Source: Afipia sp. (GTDB taxonomy: Bacteria > Pseudomonadota > Alphaproteobacteria > Rhizobiales > Xanthobacteraceae). Taken from it: DNA of 64,000 nucleotides. The stretch is from positions 1,798,001-1,862,000 of the forward strand of contig JANQAK010000003.1 in NCBI GenBank assembly GCA_024707075.1. The letters are read 5' to 3'. How positions within the stretch are numbered: the first letter of the stretch is position 1; each line of letters opens with the position of its first letter. Under the pieces are notes generated by a model, which saw only the letters and a program-made list of their open reading frames with translations, had not been told where the DNA came from and made no database searches. Shown piece after piece: positions 34,803-44,302 of this stretch. The position numbers and the translations under genes were made by a program.

Positions 34803-35753
34803 GTGACCGAGCATCAGCCGACAGCCTCCATCGACGCGGTCGAACAGGGCCTGGCATCGGCGGGCTACATCGCCAACCGCCAGATCGCAACCGCGGTCTA
34901 TCTGGCGGAGCGGATCGAAAAGCCCATCCTGGTGGAAGGGCCGGCCGGCGTCGGCAAGACCGAACTCGCAAAAGCCATCGCGGCATGGCGCGGCCTCAAG
35001 CTGATCCGCCTGCAATGCTATGAAGGACTCGACGAGGCCAAGGCGCTTTACGAGTGGAAATACGCCAAGCAACTGCTCTACACCCAGATCCTGAAGGACA
35101 AGCTCGGCGAAGTGCTGGGCGACGCGGAAACGCTTCCGGCGGCGCTGAACAAGCTGCATGACTTCGGCGACGTGTTCTTCTCCAAGGAATTCGTCGAGCC
35201 ACGCCCCCTGCTGCAAGCGCTCGAACAGCCGCAGGGCTGCGTGCTGCTGATCGACGAGATCGACAAGTCGGACGCGGAGTTCGAATCCCTGCTGCTGGAA
35301 ATCCTGTCGGACTTTCAAGTGACGCTGCCCGAACTCGGCACCATCTCGGCAATCGCGCCTCCGACCGTGATCCTAACCTCCAACAGCGAACGCGATCTCG
35401 GCGATGCGCTGAAGCGGCGCTGTCTCCATCTTCACATCGGCTTTCCCGAGCAGAAGCTCGAGGAGCGCATTGTCGAAAGCCGCGTGCCCGGCATTTCGCA
35501 ATTGCTGCGGCGGCAGATCGTCAGCTTTATCAACGACGTCCGCACCCTCGACCTGAAGAAGCTGCCATCGGTCTCCGAGGCGATCGACTGGGCGCGCGTG
35601 CTCGTTCTCCTGCAAGCCAGCGAGCTGGATCACCAGATGGTCAAGGACACGCTCAACGTCCTGCTCAAGTACGAGGCCGACATCGAAACCACGATGCCGC
35701 AGGTCACGACCTTCATCGGCAAGACACGCCGCGAGAACGTATTCAGTTCATGA
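34803..35753 (+). CDS. MoxR-family AAA+ ATPase
   Basis: A 316-residue AAA+ ATPase of the MoxR family (CoxD-like branch). Walker A EGPAGVGKTELAK near residue 45, Walker B CVLLIDEIDKSD near 145, sensor 1 ILTSNSERDLGDALKRRCLH near 190. The CoxD/CoxE type of pair acts as a chaperone that matures metalloenzymes (for example CO dehydrogenase active sites); the client here is unknown. GTG at 34803 is chosen because GGAG lies ten bases upstream; a TTG at 34788 would add five residues. The VWA gene follows after 14 bases, surely in the same operon. Confidence 0.9.
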   Translation: MTEHQPTASIDAVEQGLASAGYIANRQIATAVYLAERIEKPILVEGPAGVGKTELAKAIAAWRGLKLIRLQCYEGLDEAKALYEWKYAKQLLYTQILKDKLGEVLGDAETLPAALNKLHDFGDVFFSKEFVEPRPLLQALEQPQGCVLLIDEIDKSDAEFESLLLEILSDFQVTLPELGTISAIAPPTVILTSNSERDLGDALKRRCLHLHIGFPEQKLEERIVESRVPGISQLLRRQIVSFINDVRTLDLKKLPSVSEAIDWARVLVLLQASELDHQMVKDTLNVLLKYEADIETTMPQVTTFIGKTRRENVFSS

Positions 35754-35767
35754 GATGAATTCGTGAG

Positions 35768-37144
35768 ATGAGAGAGAACCTGCATCGATTCTTTCGGGCG
35801 GCCCGCGGGGCCGGGGTGCGGATTTCGCCCTCCGAAAGCATCGATGCGATGCGGGCCGTCGCCGATGTCGGCTTTGCCGACCGGGACGTGCTGCGCGACA
35901 CATTCATGCTGACGCTCGCCAAGTCGCCGGAAGACAAGCGGTCGCTCGCCGAATGCTTCGACCTGTTCTTCCGGAAACCTGAAATCCAGGCCCCGGCGAC
36001 ACAGGACAATCAACCGCAGGAAACTCGTGAATCCGAAGAGACAGGCGATGCGCAGCCGCCCTCCGGAGACGGTGCAGCCGGTGCGCCATCCGGTCTCGGC
36101 CCCCTCGCCCAGATGCTGATGTCGCAGGACCGCAATGCCCTCGCGGCCGCGATGGCCAATGCCGCCGCCGCAGCGGGACTGTCCGAAATTCGCTTCTTCA
36201 CCCAGCGCGGGATTTATTCGAGCCGGATGCTCGAACAGCTCGGCATCGCGCAGTTGCGCGACGATCTGGATGCCTTGACCGCGACCAATCCGGCGCAGGC
36301 CGAACGGCTTGCCGCCGCCACCGACGCGCTGCGCGACGCCGTGCGCGACACCGTCTCGCAGGCGTTGCTGCTGTATGGCCGCGAGGAAAGCGAGAACCTG
36401 CGCAACGAAGTGCTGCGCAACGCGCCGATGTCGCAGCTCGATCATCGGCAGATCGAGCAGATGCGCGCGCTGATCCGCCAGATCGCGCGGCGGCTGCGCG
36501 AGCGCTACAGCAAGCCGCGCAAGCGCCAGCGGCGCGGCCATCTCGACGTGCGCCGCACAATCCGGCGCAACGCGGCGTGGGGCGGCGTGCCGTTTCTCAC
36601 CACATGGAAGCGCCGCCATCGCGACAAGCCACGGATCATCGCCATCTGCGACGTCAGCGGATCGGTCGCGCGGGTCTCGGATTTCTTCCTGCTGCTGATC
36701 TATAGCCTTCATGAAGTCGTCTCGGACGTGCGCTCCTTCGCCTTTTCCAGTCATCTCATCGAGGTCAGCGAGATTCTCGACGAGAAGGATGCCAACGAGG
36801 CGATGAAAGACATCATGGCGAAGGTCGGCTTTGGCTCGTCCGACTACGGCAAATCCCTTGCCGATTTCGAGAAACTCGCGCTGAGCGCGGTGACGCCGCA
36901 AACCACCGTGATCGTGCTCGGCGACGCGCGCACCAACAACCTCGATCCCCGCGCCGACATCCTGCGCCGCATCTCGGAGCGCTCCAAGCGGCTGGTGTGG
37001 CTCAATCCGGAAGGCCGCATGGCGTGGGGCTGGGGCGATTCGGAAATGCCGCGCTACGCGACGTTTTGCAGCGCCGTCCGCCAGTGCTCCACCGCCAGGC
37101 AGCTCGAACGCGCCATCACGGATATTGTTGCAGCGTATCAGTAA
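35768..37144 (+). CDS. VWA domain protein, CoxE-like
   Basis: 458 residues, partner of the preceding MoxR ATPase. The N-terminal helical region (MRENLHRFFRAARGAGVRIS) is shared by CoxE proteins. A Gln/Glu/Pro-rich linker lies at about residues 75-110, and the C-terminal von Willebrand A domain starts near residue 290 with the MIDAS motif ICDVSGSVARVSDFFLLLIY. An Arg-rich stretch (ARRLRERYSKPRKRQRRGHL) precedes the VWA fold. Expected to work with the ATPase in assembly or activation of a protein complex; no molybdenum hydroxylase or other client gene lies nearby. Confidence 0.88.
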   Translation: MRENLHRFFRAARGAGVRISPSESIDAMRAVADVGFADRDVLRDTFMLTLAKSPEDKRSLAECFDLFFRKPEIQAPATQDNQPQETRESEETGDAQPPSGDGAAGAPSGLGPLAQMLMSQDRNALAAAMANAAAAAGLSEIRFFTQRGIYSSRMLEQLGIAQLRDDLDALTATNPAQAERLAAATDALRDAVRDTVSQALLLYGREESENLRNEVLRNAPMSQLDHRQIEQMRALIRQIARRLRERYSKPRKRQRRGHLDVRRTIRRNAAWGGVPFLTTWKRRHRDKPRIIAICDVSGSVARVSDFFLLLIYSLHEVVSDVRSFAFSSHLIEVSEILDEKDANEAMKDIMAKVGFGSSDYGKSLADFEKLALSAVTPQTTVIVLGDARTNNLDPRADILRRISERSKRLVWLNPEGRMAWGWGDSEMPRYATFCSAVRQCSTARQLERAITDIVAAYQ

Positions 37145-37175
37145 CTCGATCGGGGAAGATGAAGGCGACTGAAGC

Positions 37176-37312
37176 CTGATGGTGAGGAGGCGCTTCTTCA
37201 GCGCCGTCTCGAACCATGAGGCTTATGTCATCCCTCATCCTTCGAGACGCGCGCCATAGCAGGCGCAGCCTGCGCAAACTTGGCTACGGGCGCGCCCCTC
37301 AGGATGAGGGTG
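37176..37312. repeat. Two adjacent palindromic repeats
   Basis: First palindrome (37176-37222): CTGATGGTGAGGAGGCGC...GCGCCGTCTCGAACCATGAG. Second (37228-37312): CTCATCCTTCGAGACGCGCG...CGCGCCCCTCAGGATGAGGG around a GCAGGCGCAGCCTGCGC core. Both belong to the CCTCATGGTGAGGAGCGC-type family common in Bradyrhizobium relatives, and lie between the convergent CoxE-like and antiporter genes. Confidence 0.82.
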
Positions 37313-37320
37313 AACCTGAG

Positions 37321-38418
37321 CTAAGGCACCAGCACAAAGAAAATATAGACCGCGAAGATCAGCATGTGCACGAAGCCAAACAGGACGTTGGTCCGTCCCG
37401 TTGCGAAGGTGAGCATACTGACCAACAGCGTCATCGCCAACAGCACCATGTCCCGGGGATCGAGCCCGAGAACCAAAGTCTCCTTGAGCACAAAGGCAGC
37501 GACCGCGACCACAGGCACCGTCAGGCCGATAGTCGCGAGCGAGGAGCCGAGCGCGAGATTGATGCTCTTTTGCAGATCGTTGTTGCGTGCCGCCGCCAGC
37601 GCCGCAACACTTTCCGGCATCAGGATCAGAAGCGCCACCACCACACCCGCGAAGGCCGGGGGCGCGCCGATCGCCGCAGCGCCTGCATCCACCACAATCG
37701 AGAACTTCTTCGCGAGCAGTACCACCGCCACCAGCGAAGCCAGCAGCAGCGCCGTGCTCAACAAGATCATCCGGTTGGAGGCCACGGCGTGGCTGTTGCC
37801 GCCGTCGTCTCCGTCGACGATGAAATAGTCCCTGTGCAGCACGGTCTGGGTATAGAGAAACACGAAATAGAGCATCAATGTCGCGATACCCACGAAGATG
37901 AGCTGGCTGGACGCAAACATCGGCCCGGGCGTCGTCGATGTGTAGTTCGGCAGGACCAGCGTGATCGTCGAAATCACGATCAGGACGCAGAGATAAACCT
38001 TCACGCCGGTAATCTGGAATTCCTGCTCCCGGAAGCGCACGCCGCCGGCGAGAATGGCCCAGCCGACCAGCCCGTTGCAGACGATCATCACCACCGCAAA
38101 TACCGTGTCGCGGGCCAGCGTCGGCACGGCCTTTTCACCGAGCATGATACTGGCGATCATCGCGACCTCGATGATCGTGACAGAAAGGGTCAGAATGAGC
38201 GTGCCGTAAGGCTCGCCGATCCGGTGCGCGATCACCTCGGCGTGGTGAACGGCCGCGAAGACCGTTCCGAACAGGATGACCAGCAAAACAGCGGCAAAGA
38301 AATAGCCGCCTGCCGAATGGCTGAAACCAATGCCGGGAAACGACGTGGCCGCGAAAAGCAAAATGGCCAGCACGGGAAACATCCATGCTGACCGTGGAAC
38401 ATGTGTGTGCGCACTCAT
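37321..38418 (-). CDS. chaA: Ca2+/H+ (ChaA-like) antiporter
   Basis: A 365-residue inner-membrane cation exchanger with about eleven helices in two inverted halves. The paired motifs are GEPYGTLILTLSVTIIEVAM near residue 68 and LALGSSLATIGLTVPVVAVA near 290, each holding the glycine-rich and acidic positions expected of the CaCA family; the mid-protein MPESVAALAAARNNDLQKSI is ChaA-like. Expected to expel Ca2+ or Na+ in exchange for protons. Start at 38418 (MSAHTHVPRSAW). Confidence 0.92.
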   Translation of the reverse strand: MSAHTHVPRSAWMFPVLAILLFAATSFPGIGFSHSAGGYFFAAVLLVILFGTVFAAVHHAEVIAHRIGEPYGTLILTLSVTIIEVAMIASIMLGEKAVPTLARDTVFAVVMIVCNGLVGWAILAGGVRFREQEFQITGVKVYLCVLIVISTITLVLPNYTSTTPGPMFASSQLIFVGIATLMLYFVFLYTQTVLHRDYFIVDGDDGGNSHAVASNRMILLSTALLLASLVAVVLLAKKFSIVVDAGAAAIGAPPAFAGVVVALLILMPESVAALAAARNNDLQKSINLALGSSLATIGLTVPVVAVAAFVLKETLVLGLDPRDMVLLAMTLLVSMLTFATGRTNVLFGFVHMLIFAVYIFFVLVP

Positions 38419-38591
38419 GCGCAGGATACTAACGGTACCATGGCCAAAGGCCTAGGTCGCAGTGCGCAGGCCTGCGACATTTTGCAGCGTTCCTTTGCGA
38501 CCTGTCCGGCCACCCGCGCGACGAAGAGATTTACAGGCGGATACGAGATGCCTTAACCAAAAAGGACTGCTTCTGGGAAGGAAACGAAAGA

Positions 38592-38974
38592 ATGTTCTCT
38601 CACGTTATGATCGGCACCAACGATCTCGATCGCGCCAAAACTTTCTACGACAAACTGCTGGGAACGCTCGGCGTGCTTCCCGCGATCGTCGACCGGCATC
38701 GTATCTTTTACCGCACTAAAACCGGGACTTTTCCGTTTCGAAGCCGATCGACGGCAAACCGGCAACTCCTGCCAATGGCGGGACCATCGGCTTTTCCGCC
38801 GCCTCAGAGGAAGAGGCCATGAACTGGCATACGGTCGGCGTCGCAAATGGCGCCGCGACTTGCGAAGATCCACCAGGCATTCGTGAAATGGGCGGTGTGA
38901 AAATGTATCTCGCCTATCTGCGCGATCCGGACGGCAACAAGCTCTGTGCCCTGTATCGCCTCCCTAAGGCATAG
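38592..38974 (+). pseudogene. VOC/glyoxalase family protein, interrupted by a frameshift
   Basis: MFSHVMIGTNDLDRAKTFYD at the start is a typical vicinal-oxygen-chelate module and reads well to YRTKTGTF. One base is then missing near the four T at 38729-38732. In the next frame the family continuation KPIDGKPATPANGGTIGFSA, EEEAMNWHTVGVANGAATCE and MYLAYLRDPDGNKLCALYRL runs to a TAG at 38974. One added base gives a normal protein of about 127 residues. As written, translation ends at 38822 after 76 residues. The substrate is unknown; relatives are small glyoxalase/bleomycin-resistance-like proteins. Confidence 0.8.
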
Positions 38975-38990
38975 ACCGAGGCATAAATGA

Positions 38991-39021
38991 AAACAGGCCG
39001 TGCCACTGGCACGGCCTGTTT
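38991..39021. terminator. Bidirectional terminator
   Basis: AAACAGGCCGTGCC - ACT - GGCACGGCCTGTTT, a perfect 14-bp stem between the convergent VOC and pntB genes, with A-rich and T-rich flanks for both strands. Confidence 0.85.
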
Positions 39022-39046
39022 ATTAGGTCTGACAAACGCTGACCGC

Positions 39047-40447
39047 CTACATCGCCTTGACGATGTTTTCCGTCATCTTCTTGGCGTCGCCGAGCAGCAT
39101 CATCGTGTTGTCACGATAGAACAGCGGATTGTCGACGCCGGCATAGCCCGAGGCCAGCGAACGCTTGATGAACATCACGGTGCCGGCCTTCCAGACCTGA
39201 AGCACCGGCATGCCGTAGATCGGCGACTTCGGGTCTTCTTCCGCCGCCGGATTGGTCACGTCGTTGGCGCCGATCACGAAGGCGACGTCCGCCTGCGCGA
39301 ATTCCGAGTTGATGTCCTCGAGTTCGAACACCTCATCGTAGGGCACATTGGCTTCGGCCAGCAGCACGTTCATGTGGCCGGGCATGCGGCCCGCGACCGG
39401 ATGAATCGCGTACTTCACCTCGACGCCTTCCTTCTTCAGCGTGTCGGCCATTTCGCGAAGCGCATGTTGCGCCTGCGCCACCGCCATGCCGTAACCCGGC
39501 ACGATGATGACCTTCTGCGCGTTCTTCATGATAAAGGCCGCATCGTCCGCAGATCCCAGCTTGACCGGTTTGACTTCGCCGGTGCCTGCCGCGGCAGGAC
39601 CGCCGCTGTCGCCACCGAAACCGCCGAGGATGACCGAGATGAAGGAGCGGTTCATCGCATGGCACATGATATAGGACAGGATCGCGCCCGACGAGCCGAC
39701 CAGCGCGCCGGTGATGATCAGCGCCGAATTGCCCAGTGTGAAGCCGATGCCCGCCGCTGCCCAGCCCGAATACGAGTTCAGCATCGAGATCACGACCGGC
39801 ATGTCCGCGCCGCCGATCGGGATAATCAGCAGCGCGCCCAGCACCAGCGCGATGATGGTGATCATCCAGAAGTCGAACGAACTCTGCGACGCGACCAGGC
39901 CGGAGATGAAGAACACCAGCGCCAGCGCCAGCACGATGTTGATGATGTGCCGCGCGGGCAGGATGATCGGCGCGCCACTCATGCGGCCGCTCAGTTTCAG
40001 GAACGCGATCACCGAGCCCGTGAAGGTCAGCGCGCCGATGGCGACGCCGAGCGACATTTCGATCAGGCTCGAGCCGTGGATGTTGCCGCGGGTGCCGATG
40101 TCGAAGGCGGCGGGCGCGTAGAACGCACCGGCGGCGACCAGCACCGCCGCCATGCCGACCAGCGAGTGGAAGGCCGCGACCAGTTCCGGCATCGAGGTCA
40201 TCGGCACGCGGCGGGCGATCACAGCACCAATGCCGCCGCCGATGGCGATGCCAAGGATCACGAGAACCCAGCCGACGGTGCCGGACGGCGGATGCGCGGC
40301 GAGCGTGGTGGCCACCGCAATGGCCATGCCGATCATGCCGAAGAAGTTGCCCTGACGGCTTGAAGCCGGGCTCGACAGGCCGCGCAACGACAGGATGAAG
40401 AGGACGCCAGCGACGAGATAGAGAAGCGCTGCGAGATTCGCGTTCAT
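39047..40447 (-). CDS. pntB: NAD(P) transhydrogenase subunit beta
   Basis: A 466-residue subunit of the proton-translocating transhydrogenase (NADH + NADP+ to NAD+ + NADPH). An N-terminal half of about nine helices includes GGADMPVVISMLNSYSGWAA near residue 220. The soluble NADP-binding domain III includes VIIVPGYGMAVAQAQHALRE near 320, VAGRMPGHMNVLLAEANVPY and FVIGANDVTNPAAEEDPKSP. The start at 40447 (MNANLAALLYLV) is taken over a 30-residue extension. Last gene of pntAa-pntAb-pntB, 13 bases after pntAb. Confidence 0.97.
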   Translation of the reverse strand: MNANLAALLYLVAGVLFILSLRGLSSPASSRQGNFFGMIGMAIAVATTLAAHPPSGTVGWVLVILGIAIGGGIGAVIARRVPMTSMPELVAAFHSLVGMAAVLVAAGAFYAPAAFDIGTRGNIHGSSLIEMSLGVAIGALTFTGSVIAFLKLSGRMSGAPIILPARHIINIVLALALVFFISGLVASQSSFDFWMITIIALVLGALLIIPIGGADMPVVISMLNSYSGWAAAGIGFTLGNSALIITGALVGSSGAILSYIMCHAMNRSFISVILGGFGGDSGGPAAAGTGEVKPVKLGSADDAAFIMKNAQKVIIVPGYGMAVAQAQHALREMADTLKKEGVEVKYAIHPVAGRMPGHMNVLLAEANVPYDEVFELEDINSEFAQADVAFVIGANDVTNPAAEEDPKSPIYGMPVLQVWKAGTVMFIKRSLASGYAGVDNPLFYRDNTMMLLGDAKKMTENIVKAM

Positions 40448-40460
40448 GTTCCCTGCCCCG

Positions 40461-40781
40461 TCACTTCTGCTTTTTCTTGTACATGGCGAGCATGCGCTGG
40501 GTGACCAGGAAGCCGCCGAAAATGTTGATGCATGCAAAGATCAGCGCCACGAATCCGAACCCGCGCGCCCAGATCGAGCCGTTGTCGTCGCCGACCAGCG
40601 CAACGCCGGTGGCGAGCAACGCACCGACCACGATGACCGACGAGATGGCGTTGGTGACTGACATCAGCGGCGTATGCAGCGCGGGCGTCACCGACCACAC
40701 CACGAAATAGCCGACGAAAACCGCGAGAACGAAAATCGACAACCGGAACACAAACGGGTCGACAGCCTCAATTCCATGCAT
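40461..40781 (-). CDS. pntAb: NAD(P) transhydrogenase subunit alpha 2 (membrane part)
   Basis: A 106-residue membrane subunit with three to four helices: [60 protein letters not shown], ending in a basic YKKKQK tail. In alphaproteobacteria the alpha subunit is split into a soluble part and this short membrane part. The start at 40781 ([10 protein letters not shown]) lies 11 bases after the pntAa stop. Confidence 0.95.
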   Translation of the reverse strand: MHGIEAVDPFVFRLSIFVLAVFVGYFVVWSVTPALHTPLMSVTNAISSVIVVGALLATGVALVGDDNGSIWARGFGFVALIFACINIFGGFLVTQRMLAMYKKKQK

Positions 40782-40792
40782 GTCGGCTCTCC

Positions 40793-41920
40793 TTATGCTT
40801 TCGGCTGAAAATTTGGATGAATGACGGCGCCGTCTCTGGTCAGCGCGGTGGCCTTCACCAGTTCGTCGTCCCATTTCACGGCGAGCGACTTGGTCGCCTT
40901 GTCGAACAGCGTCTCGATGAACGACAGCAGGTTGCGCGCATAAAGACTCGACGCCGACGCGGGCACCTTGCCGGCGAGATTGGTGTAGCCGACGATCTTC
41001 ACGCCATTGACGTCCGCCACTTCATTGGCCTTCGCGCCCTCGACGTTGCCGCCGCGCTCGACCGCGAGATCGACCAGCACGGAGCCGGGCTTCATCGACT
41101 TCACCATCTCGGCGGTCACGAGCTTCGGGGCGGGACGGCCCGGGATCAGCGCCGTGGTGATGACGATGTCCTGTTTCTTGATGTGCTCTGCCGTCAGCGC
41201 GGCCTGCTTGGCCTGATACTCTTTCGACATTTCCTTGGCGTAGCCGCCGGCGGTCTGCGCGTTCTTGAATTCCTCGTCCTCGACGGCCAGAAACTTGGCG
41301 CCGAGACTTTCGACCTGCTCCTTGGTCGCAGGGCGCACGTCAGTCGCGGTGACGACGGCGCCGAGACGGCGCGCCGTGGCGATCGCCTGAAGGCCCGCAA
41401 CGCCGACGCCCATCACGAAGACCTTCGCGGCAGGCACGGTGCCGGCCGCCGTCATCATCATCGGGAAGGCGCGGCCGAAGGCTTCGGCGGATTCGATCAC
41501 TGCCCGATAGCCCGCGAGATTGGCCTGCGACGACAGCACGTCCATCACCTGCGCGCGGGTGATGCGCGGCATCAACTCCATCGCGAAAGCCGACACCCCG
41601 GCATCGGCCATCGTCTTCAGCGCGGCGTCGTTGCCATAGGGGTCCATGATCGCGATGACCAGCGCACCCTTCTTGTAGGTCGCAAGTTCAGAGGCTTCCG
41701 GACGTTTCACCTTGATGACGATGTCGGCGTCCTTCACCGCACCGGCGCTGACGGCAGCACCTGCGGCTTCATAATCCGCGTCCAGCAGACCGGACTTGAT
41801 GCCCGCGCCCGGCTCGATGGCGATATCGATGCCCAGCGCCTTGAACTTTTTCACGGTGTCGGGGGTCGCCGCAACGCGCGGCTCCGCCGCATCGATTTCC
41901 TTGGCAATCGCAATTTTCAT
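40793..41920 (-). CDS. pntAa: NAD(P) transhydrogenase subunit alpha 1 (NAD-binding part)
   Basis: A 375-residue soluble domain I of the transhydrogenase, related to alanine dehydrogenase. [20 protein letters not shown] at the start, the RQD-type loop region [20 protein letters not shown], and the Rossmann motif [20 protein letters not shown] near residue 170 are diagnostic. The start at 41920 follows GGGAGG. First gene of the pnt operon; a small aa3-oxidase subunit IV gene lies 73 bases upstream on the same strand and may share its transcript. Confidence 0.97.
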   Translation of the reverse strand: MKIAIAKEIDAAEPRVAATPDTVKKFKALGIDIAIEPGAGIKSGLLDADYEAAGAAVSAGAVKDADIVIKVKRPEASELATYKKGALVIAIMDPYGNDAALKTMADAGVSAFAMELMPRITRAQVMDVLSSQANLAGYRAVIESAEAFGRAFPMMMTAAGTVPAAKVFVMGVGVAGLQAIATARRLGAVVTATDVRPATKEQVESLGAKFLAVEDEEFKNAQTAGGYAKEMSKEYQAKQAALTAEHIKKQDIVITTALIPGRPAPKLVTAEMVKSMKPGSVLVDLAVERGGNVEGAKANEVADVNGVKIVGYTNLAGKVPASASSLYARNLLSFIETLFDKATKSLAVKWDDELVKATALTRDGAVIHPNFQPKA

Positions 41921-41993
41921 GACGCCTCCCGCAGCCGTTCGGCCGCGCATGACTTAAGCACCGGCAGCGCTGCCGGTGAACAACCGAATCCGA

Positions 41994-42146
41994 TCAGGTG
42001 AGAAAAATCGCCATCAGGGCGAGAATGGCGATGACGGCAAGCGTGCCGTACTTCGTCAATGCGAGAAAGCCCTCGTAGGTGGCTTCGTGCGCGGGATAGT
42101 CGTTGCCATCCGCCGTGGTGTAAGCGATTTCGTTGTGGTCAGCCAT
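41994..42146 (-). CDS. aa3-type cytochrome c oxidase subunit IV (small)
   Basis: A 50-residue protein: MADHNEIAYTTADGNDYPAH, then EATYEGFLALTKYGTLAVIA, then ILALMAIFLT. A short polar N-terminus and one transmembrane helix match the bacterial aa3 oxidase subunit IV family (COX4_pro_2), including the invariant T-Y-x-G-F-x-x-L-T-K-Y-G. It is preceded by GGAGGGG. It lies directly upstream of pntAa on the same strand, an arrangement common in this bacterial group, although the main oxidase subunits are not here. Confidence 0.9.
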   Translation of the reverse strand: MADHNEIAYTTADGNDYPAHEATYEGFLALTKYGTLAVIAILALMAIFLT

Positions 42147-42353
42147 CGTCCCCTCCAAAATACGGCTCAAGTACCGTTCACAAGGTAGCGCGAATTAGCC
42201 CAAATGCCGAACAAGGGCAACGCCCGCCGCTTTTCTGACCACGGATTAAACCGTTCTCATGGAAGCCATGCAACGCTTTGCTGACGGGATTTTCACGATG
42301 CGGAACGGAGCGGCTGCTTAAATCCCGGGCTTTCGACCCTGCCCCGTTGTCCG

Positions 42354-44222
42354 CTACCCCATCGCCTCCAGTTCGGCGATCAGGCTCTCGATCACCGAAA
42401 GCCCGCCGTCCCAGAATGTCGGATCCTTGGCATCCAGCCCGAACGGCTGGAGCAGTTCGGAATAGTGCTTGGTGCCGCCCGCCGACAGCATGGCGAGGTA
42501 GCGATCCGCAAAACCCTCCGAGGCGTTCTCGTAGACCGCGTAGAGCGAATTCACGAGGCAGTCGCCGAACGCATAGGCGTAGACATAGAACGGCGAATGG
42601 ATGAAGTGCGGGATATACATCCAGTAGGTTTCGTAGCCGGGCTTGATCTCGATCGCCGGTCCGAGGCTTTCGCTCTGCACGCTGAGCCAGATTTCGCCGA
42701 TCCGCTCCGCGGTGAGTTCGCCGTTGCGCCGCTCGGTGTGGATCGCGCGCTCGAACGAATAGAACGCGATCTGCCGCACCACGGTGTTGATCATGTCCTC
42801 GACCTTGCCCGCCAGCAGCGCCTGGCGCTGTTTCGCGTTTTTGGTCTGAGCCAGCAGCCGCTTGAAGGTCAGCATCTCGCCGAACACGCTGGCGGTCTCC
42901 GCCAGCGTCAGCGGCGTCGGCGCCATCAGCGCTCCGTTTTTCGCGGCGAGCACCTGATGCACGCCGTGGCCGAGTTCGTGGGCGAGCGTCATCACGTCGC
43001 GCGGCTTGCCCTGATAATTCATCAGCACATAGGGATGCGCCGACGGCGTGGTCGGATGCGAGAACGCGCCCGGCGCCTTGCCCGGACGCACCGGCGCATC
43101 GATCCAGCGGTCGGTGAAGAAGCGCTCGGCGATGCTGGCCATCTGCGGCGAGAACTCGCCATAGGCTTTCAGGATGGTGCTCTTGGCGTCGCTCCAGGGA
43201 ATCTGGCCGGTCGCAGAAAACGGCAGCGGCGCATTGCGGTCCCAGTAGGCCAGCGTCTTCTTTTTGAACCAGCCCGCCTTCATCTTGTAATATCTGTGAG
43301 ACAGCCGCGGATAGGCGGCGCGCACCGAGGCCACCAGCGCATCGACCACTTCGCGCTCGACGCGGTTGGCAAGATGCCGTGAATCCGCGATGTCCTGAAA
43401 GCCGCGCCAGCGGTCGGAGATTTCCTTGTCCTTCGCCAGCGTGTTGGTGATGAGCGCGAAGGTGCGCTCGTTGGCCTTGAAGGTTTTCGCCAGTGCCTGC
43501 GCCGCAGCCTTGCGCTTGTCCGGCGCACGATCCTGCAACAGCGTCAGCGTCGGCTCGATCGCCAGTTCCTTGCCCCCGACCTTGAACCGCAGAGCCGAGA
43601 TGGTTTGGTCGAACTGCCGGTTCCACGCGGCATAGCCGCTGATGGATTTTTCATGGAACAGTTGCTCGACGCGATCCTCGAGCTGGTACGGCTTGTCCTT
43701 GCGCAGATCCTCGATCCAAGGCCGATAATAATTGAGCGCTGGTGTCACCATCGCGTGCTCGATCGCGCCGTCATCGACGCGGTTGAGTTCGAGCGCAAAG
43801 AACAGCAGATGGGTCGAAGCTGCGGTGATGCGTTCGGACACGTCGCCGTAGAATTTCGAGATCGCGGCATCGACCGTGTTGCCCGCATGGGCGAGACCCG
43901 CGAACGATGCCAGCCGTCCCGCGAGATCGTCGATGGCTTCATAGCTCCTGATCGCCTCGGCCAGCCACTCGCCGCCATGGGGCATCGCCACTTGTTCCGC
44001 GATCTTGCCCTTGTAGGCCGCCTCGAAGGCCGCACAGTCGGCGTCGAGCTTGTCGAGATCATGGGCCACTTCCGGCGCATCGATCGCCGGATAAAGATCG
44101 GCGAGATTCCACTCAGGTAATTTGCCGGCAGCACCCGACGCCGGCTTGCGAGGAGATTTCGCCTTCGCAACTGGTTTGGATTTTGCGGACTTGCGGAGAG
44201 CGGAGGACGAACGCGAGGCCAT
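42354..44222 (-). CDS. pepF: Oligoendopeptidase F (M3 family)
   Basis: A 622-residue zinc oligopeptidase. The HEXXH motif is HELGH in MTLALTHELGHGVHQ-like context (TLAHELGHGVHQVLAAKNGA, about residue 415), followed by the third-ligand region TPLTLAETASVFGEMLTFKR. The N-terminal 45 residues are a Lys/Ala/Ser-rich tail before the family start WNLADLYPAIDAPEV. Cytosolic peptide turnover is expected. The start is set at 44222 (MASRSSSALRK); a TTG at 44231 adds three residues. A divergent candidate CtrA box lies 80-95 bases upstream. Confidence 0.95.
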   Translation of the reverse strand: MASRSSSALRKSAKSKPVAKAKSPRKPASGAAGKLPEWNLADLYPAIDAPEVAHDLDKLDADCAAFEAAYKGKIAEQVAMPHGGEWLAEAIRSYEAIDDLAGRLASFAGLAHAGNTVDAAISKFYGDVSERITAASTHLLFFALELNRVDDGAIEHAMVTPALNYYRPWIEDLRKDKPYQLEDRVEQLFHEKSISGYAAWNRQFDQTISALRFKVGGKELAIEPTLTLLQDRAPDKRKAAAQALAKTFKANERTFALITNTLAKDKEISDRWRGFQDIADSRHLANRVEREVVDALVASVRAAYPRLSHRYYKMKAGWFKKKTLAYWDRNAPLPFSATGQIPWSDAKSTILKAYGEFSPQMASIAERFFTDRWIDAPVRPGKAPGAFSHPTTPSAHPYVLMNYQGKPRDVMTLAHELGHGVHQVLAAKNGALMAPTPLTLAETASVFGEMLTFKRLLAQTKNAKQRQALLAGKVEDMINTVVRQIAFYSFERAIHTERRNGELTAERIGEIWLSVQSESLGPAIEIKPGYETYWMYIPHFIHSPFYVYAYAFGDCLVNSLYAVYENASEGFADRYLAMLSAGGTKHYSELLQPFGLDAKDPTFWDGGLSVIESLIAELEAMG

Positions 44223-44302
44223 GCTTTTCAACCTATGATGACGTTTCAGACCGGCTTCATTGACGCAACATTATCCACACACCGCCAGCACGATCTCAAC
44301 CC

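Noticed and set aside
38987..40363. 458-codon open frame opposite pntB
   Set aside because: His/Arg/Asp-rich antisense; pntB is unambiguous on the other strand.
42178..43626. 482-codon frame overlapping pepF on the same strand
   Set aside because: Out-of-frame reading of pepF; it lacks any family motif, whereas the other frame contains HELGH.
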